This document shows positions 6,680-12,122 of a stretch of 24,044 nucleotides of DNA, piece by piece (position 1 is the first letter of the stretch; every line of letters starts with the position of its first letter). The stretch is from a virus. The notes beneath the pieces were generated by a model that saw only the letters and a list, made by a program, of their open reading frames with translations, was not told the DNA's origin and did no database searches. The position numbers were made by a program, and so were the translations under genes. The stretch covers positions 1 to 24,044 of the IMG/VR virus record IMGVR_UViG_3300043567_000756; one strand, 5' to 3'.

Positions 6680-7788
6680 ACCAACCCACCCAAAAATTCT
6701 ATGCATTGGAAAAATCCAACGACGGCACGGCAACGATTCACCTCTACGATGAAGTCGGTGCTTTTGGCGCAGGGTCAAAAGAGTTCCTCGCCGACCTCGG
6801 CAAGCTCGACGGCCAGCACATCCACCTTCGCATCAACTCGCCCGGTGGGTCCGTGGTTGAGGGAACGGCCATTTATAACGCCCTCCGCCGACACAAAGGC
6901 GGTCTGACCGTTCACATCGACGCGCTCGCCGCATCCATGGCCAGCGTCATCGCCATGGCCGGCGCTCCCGTCTACATCGCCGACAACGCTCTCCTCATGA
7001 TCCACAACCCGTGGACCGTCAGCGCGGGAGACAGCGACCAGCTCCGCCGCGAAGCCGACCTCCTCGACAAACTCAAAGACTCCCTCCGCAACGCCTATGT
7101 CCGCAAAACCGGCATGGAGGCCGACCGCATCTCCCAAATGATGGACGAAGAAACCTGGCTCGATGCCGTCGAAGCCGTGGCCCTCGGATTCGCCGACGCC
7201 ATCGAGGAAGGCGTGGCCGCCGCAGCCACCGCAACCCCCGCCCAACTCCGCGCCCGATTTGACACCTTCGCCAAAGCAAAATCTATGCAGAGCCAAGCCG
7301 AAACCCAACCCGTCGCCGAGCCCGAGGTCGAAATCCTCGACACCGTCGTCAGCGAAAACGCCCCCGAAGTTGTCGAAGCCCCGGCCGCCGAGCCCGCCGT
7401 CGAGACCGTCCTCGAAGCCGAGCCTACACCCGAGCCCGAAGTCATCGAGCCGATCGAAAGCCCCGTCGCCAAGATCGCCGCCGCCGACCAGATCCTCGCC
7501 AAATACAACGCCGCCCTCGCCGAGCGCGACGGCGCCCTCGCCGAAGCCCGCAGCTACAAGGCCCAACTCGACACCGAGCGCGAAGCCCTGCAACGCCTCG
7601 AGCGCAGCCTCGGCCTCTCCGCCGCCCGCGTCGTCCCTGTCATCGAGAACGCCAGCCCCGAAGCCTCCGACCCCGTCGCCGAATACATCGCCGCCGTGGA
7701 GAGCGGAGACCGCAAAACCGCTTCGGCCCTCTTCGAAAAACACAAAGCCGCCATCTGGCAGCACCGCAATAAAATTTCCAAGGCCTGA
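6676..7788 (+). CDS. Head maturation protease (ClpP-like) with fused scaffold
   Basis: A 370-residue protein in two parts. Residues 1-190 are a ClpP-type serine protease: LRINSPGGSVVEGTAIYNAL, nucleophile S87 in DALAASMASVIAMAG, H110 in LLMIHNP, and the acidic DEETWLDAVEAVALGFADAI helix that supplies the third residue. Residues from about 200 on are acidic and Pro/Glu/Val-rich, then a coiled coil (LAKYNAALAERDGALAEARSYK), then a C-terminal helix, as in scaffold proteins. The arrangement parallels lambda gpC/Nu3, where scaffold is made from an internal in-frame start. The protease trims scaffold and capsid proteins inside the prohead. Start is on an ATGA overlap with the portal. Confidence 0.92.
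   Translation: MNQPTQKFYALEKSNDGTATIHLYDEVGAFGAGSKEFLADLGKLDGQHIHLRINSPGGSVVEGTAIYNALRRHKGGLTVHIDALAASMASVIAMAGAPVYIADNALLMIHNPWTVSAGDSDQLRREADLLDKLKDSLRNAYVRKTGMEADRISQMMDEETWLDAVEAVALGFADAIEEGVAAAATATPAQLRARFDTFAKAKSMQSQAETQPVAEPEVEILDTVVSENAPEVVEAPAAEPAVETVLEAEPTPEPEVIEPIESPVAKIAAADQILAKYNAALAERDGALAEARSYKAQLDTEREALQRLERSLGLSAARVVPVIENASPEASDPVAEYIAAVESGDRKTASALFEKHKAAIWQHRNKISKA
7258..7265 (+). promoter_or_regulatory. TTTGACAC box, copy 3, inside protease gene
   Basis: Exact TTTGACAC within coding sequence (encoding part of RFDTF), just after the protease domain ends. It ends 19 bases before an in-frame ATG at 7285, the same spacing as at the fibre gene start at 16561. Confidence 0.5.
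7285..7788 (+). CDS. Scaffold protein from internal start (predicted)
   Basis: An in-frame ATG at codon 204 of the protease gene (MQSQAETQPVAEPEVEIL) would give a 167-residue protein holding only the acidic linker, the coiled coil and the C-terminal helix. In lambda-like phages the scaffold (Nu3) is made this way from the 3' part of the protease gene. The ATG follows the end of the ClpP-like domain and has the TTTGACAC box upstream, as do seven other sites in this window. No Shine-Dalgarno is visible (AAAGCAAAATCT before the ATG). The internal start is inference; the scaffold nature of the region is better supported. Confidence 0.5.
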   Translation: MQSQAETQPVAEPEVEILDTVVSENAPEVVEAPAAEPAVETVLEAEPTPEPEVIEPIESPVAKIAAADQILAKYNAALAERDGALAEARSYKAQLDTEREALQRLERSLGLSAARVVPVIENASPEASDPVAEYIAAVESGDRKTASALFEKHKAAIWQHRNKISKA

Positions 7789-7823
7789 GCCAAGGAGAAA
7801 CCCAACACCAACCAACCACCACA

Positions 7824-8672
7824 ATGCCCAACACAATCGACAGCTCCCTGGTTGCTGACTCCATCGCTCAGCAAACAAAAACCGTCCTCAGCAAGCGCCT
7901 CTCTGCGCTCAACCTCTTCGCCTCCGACTTCAGCTCGGAAGTTAAGAAGCCAAAGGACACCATCCATGTGCCAATCGCTTCCGCGACTGCGTCCACTTCG
8001 GTGAACCCCACCACCTTCAACAGCATCGGCGGCACCACGCTCGGCAAAGCCAGCGTCGTCCTCGACCACATCTACCAGCCCTTCGGCCTCGCTTACAGCG
8101 ACCTCCAAAGCGCGCACCGCTTGGAGCGCCTCATCCAAATCAATGTCGACGCCATCGCCGACAAAATCTGGACCCTCGCCACAGCGCCCGTGACCGTTGC
8201 CAACTTCGGCGCGGCTGTCGTGGAATCCGCTGAGAACGCCATCACCGCGACCTCCGGCGACCTTCCCAAGCTCTGGGCAGGCGTCCACAAGTCGATGCGC
8301 AAAGGCCTCGTGGTCTCGCCCGTCATCTACTCGAACCTCATCCCGACCAGCACCACCGCGCTCAACCTCGGTGAAGGTGCCTACGGCTTCGAGAACGGCG
8401 TCCACTACGCAACCGCATTCGGCGGAGAAGCAGGCCTCAAGGGCTTCGCATGCTCCCCTGAGGCGCTCGTCATGGCCGCGGGCGTCCCAGCCCTCGCCGA
8501 CAACGACTACCTCGTCAGCGACAGCGTCACGCTCGACCAGATCGGCCTGACCGTCTCTTACAATGTGTATTCGGACAAGAGCACCCGCTCGCTCATCGCA
8601 TCGCTCGAAGTGATGTTCGGCGCAGCCGCTGGCCTCACCGCTGGCACGATGGCGCTCATCATTCCAGACTAA
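7824..8672 (+). CDS. Major capsid protein
   Basis: A 282-residue protein directly after protease and scaffold, the usual place of the coat gene. Beta-rich segments (TIHVPIASATASTSVNPTTFN, GKASVVLDHIYQPFGLAYSDL), a long helix with an E-loop-like region before it, and the central 'KGLVVSPVIYSNLIP' strand fit an HK97-fold coat of the class with a short N-arm. I see no separate decoration gene: only 35 bases separate it from the protease. The leader before the ATG (AACACCAACCAACCACCACA) is A/C-only with no Shine-Dalgarno; an AAGGAGA lies too far upstream. An intrinsic terminator follows. Confidence 0.88.
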   Translation: MPNTIDSSLVADSIAQQTKTVLSKRLSALNLFASDFSSEVKKPKDTIHVPIASATASTSVNPTTFNSIGGTTLGKASVVLDHIYQPFGLAYSDLQSAHRLERLIQINVDAIADKIWTLATAPVTVANFGAAVVESAENAITATSGDLPKLWAGVHKSMRKGLVVSPVIYSNLIPTSTTALNLGEGAYGFENGVHYATAFGGEAGLKGFACSPEALVMAAGVPALADNDYLVSDSVTLDQIGLTVSYNVYSDKSTRSLIASLEVMFGAAAGLTAGTMALIIPD

Positions 8673-8708
8673 TCCCGCACCAGCGCCCGCACCGCGCTCC
8701 TCGCCCGC

Positions 8709-8749
8709 AAAAGCCCTCGCCGTCTCACTCCGGCGGGGGCTTTTCTTTT
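8709..8749 (+). terminator. Rho-independent terminator after major capsid gene
   Basis: AAAAGCCCTCGCCG (8709-8722) pairs with CGGCGGGGGCTTTT (8731-8744) over 14 base pairs with one G-U pair and an eight-base loop; a T tract (CTTTT) follows. This is a textbook intrinsic terminator and would limit read-through into the tail genes. The T tract runs straight into the next TTTGACAC box. Confidence 0.88.
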
Positions 8750-8754
8750 GACAC
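8747..8754 (+). promoter_or_regulatory. TTTGACAC box, copy 4
   Basis: Exact TTTGACAC immediately after the terminator; it ends 12 bases before the GTG start at 8767. GACAC (8750-8754) pairs perfectly with GTGTC (8762-8766), the five bases immediately before that start. Confidence 0.5.
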
Positions 8755-8766
8755 GGCCCCAGTGTC

Positions 8767-9087
8767 GTGTCGCCCGCATCCCGCAACGCCCTCGCCATCC
8801 GCTCCGCGCAACTGCGCCAAACCGCCCACGGCACCACGGTCAAATTTCGCCAGGCTGAGATCCGCGTCTGCCTCGCCCCCGTCTCCATCGGCCTCGATCT
8901 CGAAACCGGCGGTCTCCGCCAAGGCGGCGAGTTCTCGATCCGTTTCCTTGCCGCCGACCTGCAAAGCCCACCCCGCCGAGGCGAAGCCGTTTCGTTCGGC
9001 GCCAAGACCTACTTCATCAGCCAGGTCTCCGAGACCCACGCCCCCGGCGAATACCTCGCCAGCATGTCCCCAGGAGGTGCCGCTTGA
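8767..9087 (+). CDS. Head-tail joining protein, gpFII-like
   Basis: A 106-residue protein with a GTG start. A central beta-rich part (TVKFRQAEIRVCLAPVSIGLDLETGG...GEFSIRFLAADL) and 'PPRRGEAVSFGAKTYFISQVSE' resemble the fold and order of lambda FII-type joining proteins, in which a 'l..GD.v.ig...f.V..v' segment lies near the C-terminus. Position directly after the capsid gene agrees. It would attach to the portal/completion ring and provide the surface for the tail. The stop overlaps the next gene's TTG start. Confidence 0.6.
   Translation: MSPASRNALAIRSAQLRQTAHGTTVKFRQAEIRVCLAPVSIGLDLETGGLRQGGEFSIRFLAADLQSPPRRGEAVSFGAKTYFISQVSETHAPGEYLASMSPGGAA
9071..9076 (+). promoter_or_regulatory. Strong Shine-Dalgarno deciding a TTG start
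   Basis: AGGAGG lies seven bases before TTG at 9084, inside the end of the FII-like gene. It is the best ribosome-binding site in the window and justifies the non-ATG start of the next gene. Confidence 0.8.
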
Positions 9088-9476
9088 ACATCCCCGTCGA
9101 GTCCTCCCTCGCCGCGTGGCTCCGCAGCCAGCCCGCCTTTGACGGCATCCCGGTCCACACCGGCCAATCCGCCGAGACGATCCCAGCCGACTGCTCGGTC
9201 CTTTTTGCCGGGTGCGAGAATGTCGAGATCATCGGCGGCACGCTCTCCCGCGCCACGGCCTCCATCGTCCTCGCTACTCCGTCGCACCTAGAGATCGAGC
9301 AACACCAACAGCTCACTTCCGCGCTCCGCACGGCACTCCGCAATCTCTCAACCCTCGCCGCGCACTTCGAGGGCATCGCATTTGCCGGAGCGGTTTTGAC
9401 CGGACTCACGGAATCGCAGTCCGATTCGCGCTGGGTTTGCAGCGCCACCCTCGTCCTCGGCATCGCCGAAATTTGA
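9084..9476 (+). CDS. Tail terminator / tail completion protein (probable)
   Basis: A 130-residue protein. An N-terminal helix (SSLAAWLRSQPAFDGIPVHTG) leads into strands (CSVLFAGCENVEIIGG, ATASIVLATPSH), a long helix (LEIEQHQQLTSALRTALRNLSTLAA) and a last strand (SRWVCSATLVLGIAEI). That alpha-beta pattern, ending in a beta strand, and its location before the tail tube fit the gpU/gpZ-type tail-end proteins of siphophages. The family is inferred from order and pattern, not from a specific motif. Its TGA stop lies in a TTTGACA box. Confidence 0.5.
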   Translation: MNIPVESSLAAWLRSQPAFDGIPVHTGQSAETIPADCSVLFAGCENVEIIGGTLSRATASIVLATPSHLEIEQHQQLTSALRTALRNLSTLAAHFEGIAFAGAVLTGLTESQSDSRWVCSATLVLGIAEI

Positions 9477-9478
9477 CA
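9472..9478 (+). promoter_or_regulatory. TTTGACA(G) box, copy 5 (variant)
   Basis: TTTGACA followed by G rather than C; it contains the TGA stop of the previous gene. The next start (9507) is 27 bases downstream of the eighth base. TTTGA can pair with TCAAA at about 9488-9492. Confidence 0.4.
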
Positions 9479-9506
9479 GCCCCACCCTCAAAGAAATCCA
9501 CCACCT

Positions 9507-9818
9507 ATGCCAGCAACCTACACCTTCGGAATCACAGGCGGAAACGCAGGATCGATGATCGTGAATTCGGTCACGATCTCCGACACCTCCAGCAAACAAG
9601 AACTCCGTGGCGCGAACGGCGAATACGCCGCTGTCGGCTACAACAAATTTAAGCGCGAGGTCTCCATCTCCGGCGTCGGCGATGCAGGCTCTCTCGCTGT
9701 CGGCGGTGCCCTCGGCAGCATGCCCGGCGTCTCTGGATCCTATACGATCGATCAAATCTCCACCTCCCGATCCATCGACGGATTCGCGGAATTCCAAATC
9801 ACAGCAACCCAAGACTAA
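9507..9818 (+). CDS. Tail tube protein candidate, copy A
   Basis: A 103-residue all-beta protein (MPATYTFGITGGNAGSMIV). Residues about 25-103 match the next gene's product: SSKQELRGANGEYAAVGYNKFKR against SDKAEIFNTDGELEHSRRYGKK, and SIDGFAEFQITATQD against TSEGFASVDISMTQYD. A small beta-sandwich at this site, before the tail chaperones, suggests the tube subunit stacked around the tape measure. The leader before the ATG (CCACCCTCAAAGAAATCCACCACCT in part) has no Shine-Dalgarno. An alternative is that only one of the two copies builds the tube. Confidence 0.6.
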   Translation: MPATYTFGITGGNAGSMIVNSVTISDTSSKQELRGANGEYAAVGYNKFKREVSISGVGDAGSLAVGGALGSMPGVSGSYTIDQISTSRSIDGFAEFQITATQD

Positions 9819-9823
9819 TTTTT

Positions 9824-10186
9824 ATGCCCGCACAATTCTACGCCGCCAGCGGAATCAATGCCGATTTCGGAATCCAAGACGAGACCGGCCTCGGCATCCT
9901 GATTCAGTCCTACAGCTACGATGTCACCAGCGACAAAGCCGAGATTTTTAACACCGACGGCGAACTCGAGCACTCACGCCGCTACGGGAAAAAAGCCACG
10001 ATTGCCATCAACGGGATCGGCACACAAATCCCCGGCGTCGGCGACATCATCACTAGCCTAGTCAACACCGGCGCAGGTGCTCTCGATGGCACGATCCTCG
10101 TGGACAGCGTGACTCAAAACCTCACCTCCGAAGGATTCGCTTCCGTGGATATTTCGATGACGCAATACGACGCCGTTTTGTCCTAG
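9824..10186 (+). CDS. Tail tube protein candidate, copy B
   Basis: A 120-residue paralogue of the preceding gene, starting five bases after its stop. Shared features are a S-x-K-x-E...N/DGE strand pair, a Y-x-K-x-x-x-x-I-x-G-x-G strand, a central G-rich loop, and the C-terminal GFA...I(T/S)xTQ-D. The N-terminal extension (AQFYAASGINADFGIQDETGLGIL) differs. It could be the main tube protein, a tube cap, or the other half of a two-subunit tube ring. A terminator follows 20 bases later. Confidence 0.6.
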   Translation: MPAQFYAASGINADFGIQDETGLGILIQSYSYDVTSDKAEIFNTDGELEHSRRYGKKATIAINGIGTQIPGVGDIITSLVNTGAGALDGTILVDSVTQNLTSEGFASVDISMTQYDAVLS

Positions 10187-10205
10187 CCCACCACGCCCGC
10201 CGACA

Positions 10206-10237
10206 GGCTCCCCGGCACAATAGGGAGCCGATTTTTT
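10206..10237 (+). terminator. Rho-independent terminator after tail tube genes
   Basis: GGCTCCC (10206-10212) pairs perfectly with GGGAGCC (10223-10229) around a ten-base loop, followed by GA and six T. It closes the tube transcript before the gene at 10252. Confidence 0.85.
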
Positions 10238-10251
10238 ACGAGACAATAGCC

Positions 10252-10641
10252 ATGGAAAAATACACCTACACACAGAACATCAAAGCCGCTGCGGCCCTCA
10301 CCACGCTCGGCTTCAAGCACAAAGAATCCTCGCCATGCGTGCGAGTCCACCGCGAAGACGGCAAGGAGACATCCTCCTTCTGGTTTGAAGAGCACGGCCC
10401 GAACGGTCTCCGAGCCTCGAAGGTCATCTTTTGGATGACCAAAGGCCACGCCGAACTCGAAGAGTCCGACCCCGAGCATCCGGTCAATTACATCCGCGCC
10501 GGTTTCGTGAACCGAGAAACCTGGATCGATGTCCACAAGAGCACCCCTCGCGTCCTCGAGCTCAAGCGAAACGGCAAAATCCTCTACCTCTCTGAGAACG
10601 CCGACGACGAGACCCGCCGCAAATTCGCCAAATTTTTTTAG
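10252..10641 (+). CDS. Hypothetical protein in tail assembly region
   Basis: A 129-residue protein that I do not recognise. It looks mixed alpha-beta: NIKAAAALTTLGFKHKESS, then strands (CVRVHREDGKETSSFWFEEH), then NYIRAGFVNRETWIDVHKSTPRVLELK, and a charged C-terminal helix (ENADDETRRKFAKFF). No metal motif, signal peptide or membrane segment is seen. It lies between tube and chaperone genes, where siphophages often have a small tail-assembly protein. It starts 14 bases after a terminator T tract, so it probably depends on read-through or on an unseen promoter. Confidence 0.6.
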   Translation: MEKYTYTQNIKAAAALTTLGFKHKESSPCVRVHREDGKETSSFWFEEHGPNGLRASKVIFWMTKGHAELEESDPEHPVNYIRAGFVNRETWIDVHKSTPRVLELKRNGKILYLSENADDETRRKFAKFF

Positions 10642-10653
10642 AAACAAAAACCC

Positions 10654-11061
10654 ATGAAAAAACAAACCCAACCCGACCCCGACCTCCTCACCGACGACGA
10701 AGCCCTGCGCGAGCAAGCCATGCGCGACGGCACCAAGCGCGTCGGCAAGTTCAAGCTCCGCCCATGCGTCCCCGGCACGATCTCGATCATCCGATCGAAC
10801 CTCCTCGAGAAACGCGATGAATTCTGGTTCGTCGCCGCCTTCGCATTCGTCCACACCGCGCCGATCGAGGACATCCTCGCCGTGGACTCCGACCCCGAAG
10901 AATTCAACCGCGCCGTCCGCCGCTGGCAGCTTGAGAACATCGCCGACCTCGATGACCAAAACGAACTCTCCAAGCTCGTCTCCGCCGCCTGGGATCGCGT
11001 GAACGCCGCCGAGACCAAAGCCAAGCACCCCTCCACCGGAGCCCCCACCTCGGGGGAGTAG
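10654..11061 (+). CDS. Tail assembly chaperone, G part
   Basis: A 135-residue protein ending at a TAG just after a run of five G. Features are a charged N-terminus, 'VGKFKLRPCVPGTISIIRSNLL', an aromatic helix (DEFWFVAAFAFVHTAPIEDI) and a C-terminal Asp/Glu-rich helix. The gene lies directly before the tape measure region, and an open -1 frame continues past its stop without an ATG of its own, the classic G/G-T arrangement of long-tailed phages. The short form and the frameshifted long form together coat the tape measure during tail assembly and are normally absent from the virion. Confidence 0.8.
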   Translation: MKKQTQPDPDLLTDDEALREQAMRDGTKRVGKFKLRPCVPGTISIIRSNLLEKRDEFWFVAAFAFVHTAPIEDILAVDSDPEEFNRAVRRWQLENIADLDDQNELSKLVSAAWDRVNAAETKAKHPSTGAPTSGE

Positions 11062-11120
11062 CATCCCCCAACTGGCTTGCATCCTATGTCTACCGCCTCG
11101 CAAGCATCACCGGTTGGGGG
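11052..11120 (+). other. Programmed -1 frameshift signal (slippery G run plus hairpin)
   Basis: The zero frame reads TCG GGG GAG TAG; the heptamer G-GGG-GAG (11052-11058) allows the P-site tRNA to slip back one base perfectly, though the A-site re-pairing is imperfect. After a six-base spacer, CCCCCAACTGG (11065-11075) pairs with CCGGTTGGGGG (11110-11120) over 11 base pairs with one G-U. CTTGC (11076-11080) pairs with GCAAG (11100-11104), extending the helix to 16 pairs with a five-base bulge. Spacer and helix length suit a frameshift stimulator. Confidence 0.75.
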
Positions 11121-11282
11121 TTCCAAGCCTGCATGTGGGAAGTCCCCTTTGCAGCCGGGCTCCAGATTTTGGACGCCGATGCATTCCAGCATGGCGTTCC
11201 TCGCCTATATCTGCGCCGCAATCCGAACGCGGATTTTGACTCCCTCGCGGCAATAGAAAGCGCGTTTGCAAAATGTCTGTAA
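11058..11282 (+). CDS. Tail assembly chaperone, T part (made only by frameshift)
   Basis: An open -1 frame without its own start, 74 codons after the slip, reading VASPNWLASYVYRLASI then TGWGFQACMWEVPFAAGLQ and ending AAIESAFAKCL. The aromatic, helical character (W, Y, F and a GWGF motif followed by a 'MWEVPFAAGLQIL' helix) is what T-domains of gpG-T look like. Fused to the G part it would give a protein of about 209 residues that links chaperones to the tube protein. The stop overlaps the ATG of the following gene by ten bases. Confidence 0.75.
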   Translation, partial: VASPNWLASYVYRLASITGWGFQACMWEVPFAAGLQILDADAFQHGVPRLYLRRNPNADFDSLAAIESAFAKCL

Positions 11283-12118
11283 AAGTTGAAACCCTCGCAT
11301 TTGAAAAACTGCTAAAAGACTACGCCGAGATTCGTGAGACCACGATCCCGAAAGCCGTAGCCATGAATGCTCGTTTGCTGTGCGTGGAATTGGCCCGCCG
11401 CACTCAGCCGTTTGGCAACAAGACAGGCGGCGAAAAGATCGGCGAAAAAGCCATTGCAAAAGACATTTATGGCGGTCGTCGAAGCAGCACTAAAGGAAAA
11501 GGCCGCGCCGGTCTGTTTGCTCATGTGACGCCACGACAGGTAGCTTACGCAGACAATTTCAGCAGTAGTGACTATATAACCGTTCACGCAACAAAAGGAG
11601 GCAGCGTCTACGGCATAGATCGCGCTCACTTTCTACCTGATGCGTCGACTTCAGATATTGCGTCGATTCACCGAGCAAATTTTGTGAATGGGCGCATGAG
11701 CGCAGCCGGTGGCGATACCCACAACATCGGACGCTGGAAATTCATAAATAAATACTTTGTCCCCAAGTCAGCTTTGGAAGGATTTGTTGCGGCTCAATAC
11801 GCCAAGGTCGGCATTGCAAAATCCGGTTGGGCTTGGTGCGCCAAGCTGCTGAAAAATCCAGTAAAAGGCAGCGCCACACGCGGCATTCCAAAATGGGTCA
11901 CTCGTCACCTTGGAGATTACGGACTCGGCCAGGTTGTGGATAATACCGACGATAAAAACAACCCGCGCATCTCTCTCACTAATACCAGCAAATATGCCGA
12001 CAAAGTAATCAGCCCAGTCGAGCAACTAAACGCCGCGCAGATCGTCGCTCGCAAAATGAAAACCCAAATGGCGCGGATTCTGAAATCACGCACCACAAAA
12101 CTGGCGGAGGCCGCGTAA
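11273..12118 (+). CDS. Minor tail protein candidate
   Basis: A 281-residue basic protein of unassigned family. It has an N-terminal helix with a run resembling tail-component proteins: 'AVAMNARLLCVELARRTQPFGNKTGGEKIGEKAIAKDI', followed by Lys/Arg-rich and Gly-rich segments, a Trp/Lys part (KSGWAWCAKLLKNPVKGSA) and a final helix (AAQIVARKMKTQMARILKS). No catalytic motif is seen. The position just before the tape measure suggests a structural or completion role in the tail. The DNA is less GC-rich than the head genes. Its start overlaps the T frame by ten bases. Confidence 0.55.
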   Translation: MSVKVETLAFEKLLKDYAEIRETTIPKAVAMNARLLCVELARRTQPFGNKTGGEKIGEKAIAKDIYGGRRSSTKGKGRAGLFAHVTPRQVAYADNFSSSDYITVHATKGGSVYGIDRAHFLPDASTSDIASIHRANFVNGRMSAAGGDTHNIGRWKFINKYFVPKSALEGFVAAQYAKVGIAKSGWAWCAKLLKNPVKGSATRGIPKWVTRHLGDYGLGQVVDNTDDKNNPRISLTNTSKYADKVISPVEQLNAAQIVARKMKTQMARILKSRTTKLAEAA

Positions 12119-12122
12119 AGCC

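Noticed and set aside
4970-9005. Very long antisense frames over portal, protease and capsid
   Set aside because: Low-complexity Gly/Val/Glu translations typical of shadows in GC-rich DNA; the + strand carries recognisable portal, protease and capsid.
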